A stretch of DNA of 6,134 bases. Source: an uncultured Clostridia bacterium (GTDB taxonomy: Bacteria; Bacillota; Clostridia; Christensenellales; UBA1242). This document shows, piece by piece, positions 1-4,535 of this stretch (its first letter is position 1; every line of letters starts with the position of its first letter). The DNA is taken from assembly GCA_946615295.1 (NCBI GenBank), contig CAMOHL010000057.1:1-6134 (forward strand), written 5' to 3'. The translations under genes were made by a program, and so were the position numbers. Under the pieces are notes generated by a model. That model saw only the letters and a list, made by a program, of their open reading frames with translations. It did no database searches and was not told where the DNA came from.

Positions 1-15
1 AACATACTCAATACA

Positions 16-36
16 ATATTTAAAAATTTTAAATAT
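16..36. repeat. AT-only inverted repeat upstream of truA
   Basis: Two perfect 10-bp arms, ATATTTAAAA (16-25) and TTTTAAATAT (27-36), flank a single A. The dyad ends about 20 bp before the -35 region of the truA promoter, so it could be a protein-binding site or an UP-like AT-rich element. It contains no G or C, and such dyads arise easily in DNA of this composition. No T-tract follows, so it does not look like a terminator. The rest of positions 1-55 holds nothing else I can support. Confidence 0.35.
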
Positions 37-55
37 AAAAACTAATATAATCATT

Positions 56-87
56 TTGATTGCATAATGAAAAAACTGTGATATAAT
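56..87 (+). promoter_or_regulatory. truA promoter, extended -10, predicted leaderless start
   Basis: A perfect TATAAT at 82-87 is preceded by TG plus one base (79-81), which makes an extended -10. The -35 is weak: TTGCAT at 60-65 has a 16-bp spacer, and TTGATT at 56-61 has a 20-bp spacer. Only six bases (88-93) separate the -10 from the truA ATG, so transcription should begin at or within a few bases of the start codon. No Shine-Dalgarno could fit in such a transcript. Confidence 0.7.
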
Positions 88-93
88 TAGTCT

Positions 94-837
94 ATGAGAA
101 AATTTTTGGTAGAAGTTCAGTTTAATGGCAAAAACTATAATGGATTTCAGAGGAACAAAAACAGTAAGACAGTAGAAGGGGAAATTGAAACTGCACTCAA
201 AAAGCTTTTTTTGGTGGATATAGTCATAAGTGGCTGTTCAAGAACTGATAGTGGAGTGAGTGCAAAAAAATTTTATTTCACCTTTGAATGCAAAACAAAA
301 CTTCCAGCAGATAGAGTAGCAAGCAAACTCAACAGGTTTTTGCCAAATGATATTCAATGTCAATCTAGTAGAGAAGTTTCCACACTTTGGGATTTGAGGG
401 ATAATGTTGAACATAAGACATATAGATATTCTATATATTTTGGTGAGTATAAAAAACCACTTCTAAATTCTTTTTCAACCTTTGTCAAAGGTAATTTGAA
501 TATTGAAAATATGAAAAAGTGTGCAAACCAGTTAATGGGAAAACACAACTATAAATCTTTTTGTAATCAAAATGCTGACACAACAAGTTTTGATAGAGAA
601 ATTTTGGATATCAAAATTATTTCTGCCGACAAACAAATTGATATGTATTTCACTGCAAAAAATTTCTTATACAATATGGTTAGAATTTTGGCAGGAACAC
701 TTGTTGAGTGTGGTTTAAACAAATTAAGTGTCGAAGATATAAACAACTTGTTTGCAGTTTGCGACAGACAAAAAAACATTGCAAAAACTATGCCTGCAAA
801 ATCACTTTTGCTTTACGATGTAAAAATAGATTTGTAA
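94..837 (+). CDS. truA: tRNA pseudouridine synthase A (TruA), divergent
   Basis: This cytoplasmic enzyme family isomerises uridine to pseudouridine in the anticodon stem-loop of tRNAs (positions 38-40 for classical TruA). The 247-residue length is normal. The N-terminal strand and NYNGFQR (residues 14-20), the TVEGEIETAL helix (26-35), and the catalytic-loop motif SRTDSGVSA with R50 and the presumed nucleophile D52 are all present. So are the KTYRY segment (108-112), GKHNYKSF (149-156), FLYNMVR (191-197) and a PA near the C terminus (234-235). Family positions usually written GVHA read GVSA here, and the usual FHAR-like stretch reads WDLR (99-102), so it is a divergent member and could be a second TruA paralogue. 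ATG at 94 is the first possible start, because an in-frame TAG lies at 88-90. There is no Shine-Dalgarno and a -10 box ends 6 nt upstream, which predicts leaderless translation. It stands alone and converges on the lipid operon to its right. Confidence 0.93.
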   Translation: MRKFLVEVQFNGKNYNGFQRNKNSKTVEGEIETALKKLFLVDIVISGCSRTDSGVSAKKFYFTFECKTKLPADRVASKLNRFLPNDIQCQSSREVSTLWDLRDNVEHKTYRYSIYFGEYKKPLLNSFSTFVKGNLNIENMKKCANQLMGKHNYKSFCNQNADTTSFDREILDIKIISADKQIDMYFTAKNFLYNMVRILAGTLVECGLNKLSVEDINNLFAVCDRQKNIAKTMPAKSLLLYDVKIDL

Positions 838-853
838 TATTTTTACATAAAAT

Positions 854-877
854 AATAAAAAATATTGGTTTTTTATT
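854..877 (+). terminator. AT-only hairpin downstream of truA
   Basis: AATAAAAAA (854-862) can pair with TTTTTTATT (869-877) across a 6-base loop TATTGG, starting 16 bp after the truA stop. It has no G-C pair in the stem and is followed by A's rather than a clean T-tract, so it is a weak terminator at best. The hairpin at 932-952 is the more convincing transcript end. Confidence 0.25.
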
Positions 878-919
878 CAAAAAAAGTAAATTTTTTTGAG
901 AAATTTTATGTATTTATTG

Positions 920-960
920 AAAAAAATAAAAAAAGTAGCAGTTTGCTACTTTATTTTTTT
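920..960. terminator. Bidirectional intrinsic terminator between truA and the convergent operon
   Basis: AAAGTAGCA (932-940) pairs perfectly with TGCTACTTT (944-952) around a GTT loop. Rightward it is followed by ATTTTTTT (953-960), and leftward, read on the minus strand, by a T-tract interrupted once (complement of 920-934). It can therefore end truA transcripts and the leftward operon alike. The right arm overlaps the TAA stop codon (951-953) of the minus-strand acyltransferase, so the two transcription units are packed with no spare sequence. Confidence 0.85.
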
Positions 961-1766
961 GTGTTATAAAATGAATCATATTTGTCTTGCCATTGCTTTT
1001 GACATTCATTCTTCATCCACTCAATATTTTCATTCAAAGATAAATCTTGCTTTGGATAAATTGGTTTTAGAATATTAACAACAAATTGTTTGAGTCCAAG
1101 TGGAGATTTTTTTGATTCTTCAGTTTGGTTGAATGTTATAAATATTGGTATGATTGGCACATTGTTTTTTGTTGCAATTTTGTAAGCTCCACTCAGTTGT
1201 GGTCTTGGTTTTTCATAACACCACCATTCAGCTCTTTCTGGAAAGAAGTTTATATATTTTTTTGACTTTAATATTTTTTTAACTGCACCCAAAAAGTTTT
1301 TTTGTGCCTGAATGTTTGAGCTCATAGGAAGCATTCTGTTTGCTCTCATCATATCTCCCAAAAAGCCATTCATATTGTTGAATTCTGCAGCAGTAAAATA
1401 TACTTTTTTTGGTCTTAATGCAAATTGAATAGCTAAACTGTCAAGTTTGTTTACATGATTTGATACAACAATAGCAGAGTCAATGCCTTTTATGTTTTCT
1501 CTGCCTGTTACAACAGTTTGCAATGTTTTGTTTGCTGCTTTTGCAAATGGTCTCAAAAAGAAAAATCTTTTCAATGCCCAGCCAATCCTTTTGAATATAT
1601 TTTTTGGTATATATTCAAATTTCTCATCAACAGGTATATAATCTTCGGGATTTGAATCTAAATGTTCATTAAATTTTTCTAGCTTTTCATATTCGTCGAT
1701 TTTTTTTAGAGTTTTTTCATCACTTGAAACTAACAAATCAACATACTTCTTAATTTTTTTGTTCAT
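951..1766 (-). CDS. PlsC-like (lysophospholipid/glycerol) acyltransferase
   Basis: A 271-residue member of the LPLAT/PlsC acyltransferase family, which transfers fatty acyl groups from acyl-ACP, acyl-CoA or acyl-phosphate to a lipid hydroxyl at the inner face of the membrane. Motif I is SNHVNKLD, giving the HX4D pair H104 and D109. Motif II lies around GDMMRANRMLPMS (137-149). Motif III is FPERAEW (175-181, usual form FPEGTR), and motif IV is VPIIPIFI (203-210). The first ~60 residues are charged, predicted helical and precede the catalytic domain. A basic, aromatic stretch (KRFFFLRPF, 66-74) could seat the protein on the membrane; there is no signal peptide. It is the last gene of the leftward operon and overlaps the upstream CrtO-like gene by 17 nt. 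GGAG at 1776-1773 lies 6 nt before the ATG and supports this start. The acceptor is unknown; a glycolipid made by its neighbours is plausible, and ordinary phosphatidate synthesis is the alternative. Confidence 0.88.
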   Translation of the reverse strand: MNKKIKKYVDLLVSSDEKTLKKIDEYEKLEKFNEHLDSNPEDYIPVDEKFEYIPKNIFKRIGWALKRFFFLRPFAKAANKTLQTVVTGRENIKGIDSAIVVSNHVNKLDSLAIQFALRPKKVYFTAAEFNNMNGFLGDMMRANRMLPMSSNIQAQKNFLGAVKKILKSKKYINFFPERAEWWCYEKPRPQLSGAYKIATKNNVPIIPIFITFNQTEESKKSPLGLKQFVVNILKPIYPKQDLSLNENIEWMKNECQKQWQDKYDSFYNTKK

Positions 1767-2328
1767 TTACATCTCCACTATGTTTTAAGTTGTAGTTATA
1801 TAGAGTAATAAGTCTTTCTCTATTGTATCTTTGAACCATAATTGGCATTATTTGCAAAATTGCATTAACAATAACAATTGGCAATACGATATTTAATTTG
1901 TATGGAAGAAATAGTAGGGCAGTGAATGCAAAGAAAATTGAAAAGAAATGCATAACCTCTGCATACCAAGTTTCTTTTAGATATTTCAATAAATATTCAT
2001 TGTTCTTTGGCTCATATATTTTGTCTTTTGCAAAAATTTTAAAAATCTTTCCAAATTCAGGAATTTTTTCTTTCCAAACTTTTATTCCAAGTTTAACATA
2101 AATTTTTTTTTCAACTTTTGTAATTTTGTATATTTTTTTGAATGGATTAACCTTGCTTGGTGGAACTATTCTTGTTGAAAGTGCAACAACTCCATCAATT
2201 GCAATCATAACAACAATAGTCAAAAGTGAATATAACAGTATTGTCCAAAATCCAATGGTTGTCAGTAGTGAATTAAATAAGGTTACTAAAAACAGCGAAA
2301 TGATTATAATTATAGAATATAATATCAT
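1750..2328 (-). CDS. CrtO-like membrane acyltransferase
   Basis: A small integral membrane protein (192 residues from the ATG at 2328) that resembles glycosyl-4,4'-diaponeurosporenoate acyltransferase CrtO, the enzyme that esterifies the sugar of staphyloxanthin in Staphylococcus. The match is from memory of the family. Shared points are a basic, Trp-containing segment after the second helix (IKVWKEKIPEFGKI, about 82-95), an ET..AE..H motif (E123, H127), and a C-terminal QRYNR (166-170) followed by L and further basic residues. Two hydrophobic helices lie at about 2-22 and 25-50, and two more at about 128-143 and 146-164. A TTG at 2334 is an alternative start giving 194 residues. The GAGG at 2342-2339 lies 10 nt from the ATG and 4 nt from the TTG, so it does not settle the choice. 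The gene begins inside the end of the glycosyltransferase gene and ends inside the start of the PlsC-like gene, which suggests translational coupling. No carotenoid gene is nearby, so its real substrate is unknown. Confidence 0.75.
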   Translation of the reverse strand: MILYSIIIIISLFLVTLFNSLLTTIGFWTILLYSLLTIVVMIAIDGVVALSTRIVPPSKVNPFKKIYKITKVEKKIYVKLGIKVWKEKIPEFGKIFKIFAKDKIYEPKNNEYLLKYLKETWYAEVMHFFSIFFAFTALLFLPYKLNIVLPIVIVNAILQIMPIMVQRYNRERLITLYNYNLKHSGDVNEQKN

Positions 2329-3523
2329 CTTCAAACATCCTCTTTACATAATTTGCTTCTTTTGTAGAATTATTTTGCATATTCAAAATCAATTTTGCAT
2401 TCAAATTGACAGTGTTTAGATTGTGTGTTTGTTCTGTAAACAAAGTCAAGAATACACTCATAAAGGCATAACTTATCTTAAAGTTTTTGTCGTGGTGTTT
2501 TTGTTCATAAATTTTGAAACACAAATTAATAAATTTTTGAACAAGAATATATTTTGCTGGATAAGATAGATTTTTTAATTTGAGTCCATATTTTCTTTGA
2601 GATTTAAAGCCTTTGATAAAATTTGATTCGCTCAAGATTTCAATATAATCTTGAACAAGTGCCTGTTTTGATACTCCCATACCAATATAAGCTGGTAGAG
2701 TATAAACTGAGTAGTCAATCAATTTGTAATAACAAAGGTCTTCTACTGAATTGATTGGTAGTTTATTCTTTTCTATTGCAGATTTGATTATGTTCATTCT
2801 TTTTGGTAGTAGTTTCAAACCTAGCCAATAAAAACTGTTGTGATAACTGTTACTTTCAACAGATTTTATAAGTCTGCCAATGCAAGAATTTAAAAGTGCT
2901 GGGTCATCATGAGCAGGTATATAATAATTGTATAATATTTCATTGGTTGTTGCAACTTTTTTTAGATTAGGCAGGTTTGCTAAATTAAACAATTCGTCTT
3001 CAGAGAACTTTTCATCAACATCAAATGCTTCTGTCAACATTTCCCTTTTCCAAATTTTGTTCCATGGCATAACAAGTCCAAATGGGTCTTGACACAATTC
3101 AATCAATTCATCACTTTTTGTCAAGTCAAAAACTTTATTGTCGTAGTAGGTTTGAAAAAAAGGATGTTCAAATCTGCATATTGCCAAATCTGCATCAGTT
3201 GTTTCAATCAAATTTACAAGCTTTTCAAACATTGTTGGTTTTAGTGTATCGTCAGCATCAACAAATTGGATATAATCTCCGGTTGAGTGTTCAAAGCCAG
3301 TATTTCTAGCTCTAGAAACACCACCATTTTTTTTGTTTATTGAAACAAATCTATTGTCAAGTTTTGACATATTGTTCATAATTTCCAAAGTGTTGTCTGA
3401 ACTTCCATCATTGATAGTTATAACTTCAAAATTTTGATATGTTTGATTTAAAATACTGTTATAACAATCCATCAATGTCTTTTCGGCATTATATGCCGGA
3501 ATAATTACGGATATTTTTTTCAT
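2273..3523 (-). CDS. Family 2 glycosyltransferase (GT-A fold)
   Basis: A 416-residue GT2 enzyme that should transfer a sugar from a nucleotide-sugar donor to an envelope acceptor such as a lipid or polysaccharide. The first ~110 residues are a textbook GT-A domain: SVIIPAYNAEKTL (5-17), NDGSSDNT (38-45), a GGVSRARNTG loop (67-76), and the metal-binding DXD in FVDADD (D89, D91). Further conserved features are PWNKIWKR (153-160) and the acidic pair in SEDELFN (E175, D176), the usual site of the catalytic base. The remaining ~200 residues, up to the C terminus, form a helical region I cannot assign; no convincing membrane helix is present. The start at 3523 is fixed by GGAG at 3532-3529, 5 nt upstream, and by the MKKISVIIPAYN opening typical of the family. 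An in-frame TTG at 3604 would add 27 unrelated residues and lacks a ribosome site. It is first in the leftward operon, and its last ~19 codons overlap the CrtO-like gene. Donor and acceptor are unknown. Confidence 0.92.
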   Translation of the reverse strand: MKKISVIIPAYNAEKTLMDCYNSILNQTYQNFEVITINDGSSDNTLEIMNNMSKLDNRFVSINKKNGGVSRARNTGFEHSTGDYIQFVDADDTLKPTMFEKLVNLIETTDADLAICRFEHPFFQTYYDNKVFDLTKSDELIELCQDPFGLVMPWNKIWKREMLTEAFDVDEKFSEDELFNLANLPNLKKVATTNEILYNYYIPAHDDPALLNSCIGRLIKSVESNSYHNSFYWLGLKLLPKRMNIIKSAIEKNKLPINSVEDLCYYKLIDYSVYTLPAYIGMGVSKQALVQDYIEILSESNFIKGFKSQRKYGLKLKNLSYPAKYILVQKFINLCFKIYEQKHHDKNFKISYAFMSVFLTLFTEQTHNLNTVNLNAKLILNMQNNSTKEANYVKRMFEDDIIFYNYNHFAVFSNLI

Positions 3524-3586
3524 AGTATCTCCAATTGTTTTATAGTTAAAAATTTTATTTGATAAATTTAAAAGCTTTCTAATTAC

Positions 3587-3608
3587 TTGTTTGCCTTTTT
3601 GCAAACAA
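3587..3608 (-). promoter_or_regulatory. Inverted repeat forming a 5'-terminal hairpin of the leftward mRNA
   Basis: TTGTTTGC (3587-3594) and GCAAACAA (3601-3608) are perfect 8-bp arms around a 6-base spacer. The leftward -10 box ends at 3613, so transcription should start near 3606; the RNA would then open with a 6-bp stem (GUUUGC with GCAAAC) and an AAAAAG loop right at its 5' end. It could protect the mRNA from decay or, as DNA, act as an operator covering the start site. No T-run follows in the leftward direction, so it is unlikely to be a terminator. Confidence 0.55.
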
Positions 3609-3612
3609 CTTT

Positions 3613-3641
3613 ATTATATATAATAAATTTCGAAATAACAA
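3613..3641 (-). promoter_or_regulatory. Promoter of the glycolipid operon
   Basis: On the minus strand, TTGTTA (3641-3636) and a perfect TATAAT (3618-3613) are separated by 17 bp, the ideal sigma-A spacing. The predicted start near 3606 gives an ~83-nt untranslated leader before the glycosyltransferase ATG at 3523. The -10 lies in a 16-bp palindrome (3611-3626, TTATTATATATAATAA), so a TATAAT can also be read rightward at 3619-3624, but no matching -35 was seen on that side. Confidence 0.7.
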
Positions 3642-3654
3642 TCTAATTAAACTT

Positions 3655-3714
3655 TTTGCAATCTAAAATATTTTTTTGCACTCTCACAAAAATTCTCTTA
3701 CTCTCAAAAAATGA
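3655..3714. repeat. Degenerate 20-bp-period repeats between the divergent promoters
   Basis: TTTGCA occurs at 3655 and again at 3675, and ACTCTCA at 3680 and again at 3700, so neighbouring units are phased at exactly 20 bp, close to two helical turns. A related TTTGCAATTCTAAA at 3718-3731 resembles TTTGCAATCTAAA at 3655-3667. The repeats sit between the two divergent promoters, where a regulator could bind cooperatively on one face of the DNA. Similarity between units is partial and composition is AT-rich, so chance remains possible. Confidence 0.4.
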
Positions 3715-3728
3715 GAATTTGCAATTCT
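3690..3728. promoter_or_regulatory. Candidate operator dyads upstream of the XRE gene
   Basis: AGAATT (3714-3719) and AATTCT (3723-3728) form a 15-bp dyad with a TGC centre, 16 bp upstream of the XRE gene's -35. The left arm also pairs with an upstream half-site: AAATTCTC (3690-3697) with GAGAATTT (3713-3720), whose centres lie 23 bp apart. This gives three related half-sites. The size and position suit an operator for the adjacent helix-turn-helix protein, which commonly regulates its own gene, but no binding is shown. Confidence 0.45.
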
Positions 3729-3729
3729 A

Positions 3730-3757
3730 AATCAAAAAAATCGTTTGACTTTTGATT
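3730..3757. repeat. Inverted repeat around the -35 of the XRE gene
   Basis: AATCAAAA (3730-3737) and TTTTGATT (3750-3757) are perfect 8-bp arms with a 12-bp spacer containing most of the TTGACT -35 hexamer. A protein bound here would block RNA polymerase, so it is a second operator candidate for autorepression. The arms are AT-rich and could be fortuitous. Confidence 0.35.
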
Positions 3758-3773
3758 AAATTTAATAGATAAT
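3745..3773 (+). promoter_or_regulatory. Promoter of the XRE regulator gene, predicted leaderless start
   Basis: TTGACT (3745-3750) and GATAAT (3768-3773) match the consensus in five of six positions each, with a 17-bp spacer. The -10 ends 6 nt before the ATG at 3780, exactly as at truA, placing the predicted transcription start on the A of the start codon. A TATAAC at 3773-3778 is too close to the gene to be the -10. Confidence 0.75.
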
Positions 3774-3779
3774 ATAACT

Positions 3780-4361
3780 ATGAATAAATTAAACGAAACA
3801 ATATCAACAAATCTTGTAAATTTGAGAAAACATTATGGATTAAAACAAAGCGAAGTTGCAGAAAAACTTAATTATTCCGACAAAACAATCAGCAAGTGGG
3901 AAACGGGAGAAATTATTCCTAGTGTTGAAAATTTGATTGAACTTGCAAAACTATATAATGTAACACTTGACCAAATAACAAACCCAATGGAAATAAAAGA
4001 AAACAAAGTCGCAAAAAAACATGTTTCAACACATAACAAATTGATGATTGCACTTTTGTCAATTTCTGTAATTTGGATTATAACAACAATTGTGTTTGTC
4101 TATGCAAACTTACTTTTTGGTGAAGTTGACTGGGTGTTGTTTATTTGGGCAGTGCCTATATCTTTTGCATTAGCTATAATATTCAATTCGCTATGGGGTA
4201 ATAAAAAAATGAATTATGTCTATATTTCATTTTTGATTTGGACACTAATAACAGCATTCTATTTGCAATTTTTGAAATATAATTTGATACCATTATTCTT
4301 TATTGGTATTCCAGCACAAATTGCAATTTTCTTGTGGTCAGGAGTTAAAAAACAGCAATAG
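3780..4361 (+). CDS. XRE-family HTH regulator with C-terminal membrane domain
   Basis: A 193-residue protein with two parts. Residues ~8-64 are an XRE/Cro-type helix-turn-helix: LRKHYGLKQSEVAEKL (15-30), recognition helix SDKTISKWETG (33-43), then PSVENLIELAKLYNVTLDQI. After a Lys-rich linker (71-88), four hydrophobic segments follow at about 88-112, 116-138, 144-163 and 167-188, ending in KKQQ. The DNA-binding domain should face the cytoplasm, tethered to the membrane. Such XRE-membrane fusions are common in Firmicutes, mostly without a known signal. The start is secure, since an in-frame TGA lies at 3753-3755 and no other start intervenes. There is no ribosome site and the promoter implies a leaderless mRNA. 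It is divergent from the glycolipid operon and 174 bp upstream of the ABC transporter gene, which has its own promoter. Autoregulation through the nearby dyads, and control of either neighbour, is inference. Confidence 0.88.
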   Translation: MNKLNETISTNLVNLRKHYGLKQSEVAEKLNYSDKTISKWETGEIIPSVENLIELAKLYNVTLDQITNPMEIKENKVAKKHVSTHNKLMIALLSISVIWIITTIVFVYANLLFGEVDWVLFIWAVPISFALAIIFNSLWGNKKMNYVYISFLIWTLITAFYLQFLKYNLIPLFFIGIPAQIAIFLWSGVKKQQ

Positions 4362-4446
4362 TATTTTGTTATAATAAAAACTTTTTGAAATATACAATAT
4401 CAAAACAAATGCAAACAGTTTTCCGTTATTATTTATTCAAAAAGGC

Positions 4447-4480
4447 AAATGTAACAATAAAATAAAAATGTTAATATAAA
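4447..4480 (+). repeat. Tandem 15-bp imperfect repeats upstream of the transporter promoter
   Basis: AAATGTAACAATAAA (4447-4461) and AAATGTTAATATAAA (4466-4480) match at 12 of 15 positions with a 19-bp period and end 4 bp before the -35. The position is right for an activator or repressor site. The remaining stretch between the XRE stop and here (4362-4446) shows no clear terminator and no credible gene. Confidence 0.35.
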
Positions 4481-4495
4481 TTTATTGACATTTTT
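4464..4495. repeat. Inverted repeat overlapping the transporter -35
   Basis: AAAAATGT (4464-4471) and ACATTTTT (4488-4495) are perfect 8-bp arms 16 bp apart; the right arm covers half of the TTGACA hexamer. A bound protein would interfere with or contact RNA polymerase. It overlaps the tandem repeats, so the two readings may describe one regulatory site. Confidence 0.35.
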
Positions 4496-4513
4496 TTTGT
4501 GATGTTTTAGTAT
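4485..4513 (+). promoter_or_regulatory. Promoter of the ABC transporter gene
   Basis: A perfect TTGACA (4485-4490) and TAGTAT (4508-4513; four of six matches) lie 17 bp apart. The predicted start near 4520 gives a leader of about 16 nt, just enough for the strong ribosome site. The consensus -35 with a weak -10 suits a regulated promoter. Confidence 0.65.
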
Positions 4514-4526
4514 ATGCTTAAAAATT

Positions 4527-4533
4527 GGAGGAG
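4527..4533 (+). promoter_or_regulatory. Strong Shine-Dalgarno of the ABC transporter gene
   Basis: GGAGGAG lies just before the ATG at 4536, with 4 nt between GGAGG and the start codon. The spacing is a little short but the complementarity is the best in the window. It fixes the start and contrasts with truA and the XRE gene, which have none. Confidence 0.8.
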
Positions 4534-4535
4534 TT

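Noticed and set aside
360..779. Minus-strand open frames inside truA (360-548 and 567-779)
   Set aside because: They lie antisense to a clear TruA coding sequence, encode low-complexity Phe/Ser/Lys-rich peptides and have no recognisable motif.
708..1078. Plus-strand open frames 708-899 and 896-1078
   Set aside because: The first is the out-of-frame end of truA; the second starts before the terminator hairpin and runs antisense into the PlsC-like gene. Neither has a ribosome site or family signature.
1898..3309. Plus-strand open frames within the leftward operon (1898-2101, 2126-2419, 3082-3309)
   Set aside because: All are antisense to genes with strong protein-level evidence and look like composition-driven open frames.
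3524..3604. N-terminal extension of the glycosyltransferase from a TTG at 3604
   Set aside because: The extra 27 residues precede a typical GT2 N terminus, the TTG has no ribosome site and falls in the 5' hairpin, and the ATG at 3523 has a well-spaced GGAG.
4380..4446. Possible terminator after the XRE gene (TTTTG...CAAAA hairpin, or CTTTTTGA pairing with TCAAAAAG about 40 nt away)
   Set aside because: The short stem has a bulge, the long one has a large loop, neither is followed by a T-tract, and AT-rich pairs of this sort are expected by chance.
4409..4465. Short plus-strand frame of 18 codons upstream of the transporter gene
   Set aside because: It lacks a ribosome site, lies upstream of the predicted transcription start of the transporter, and shows no feature of a known leader peptide.
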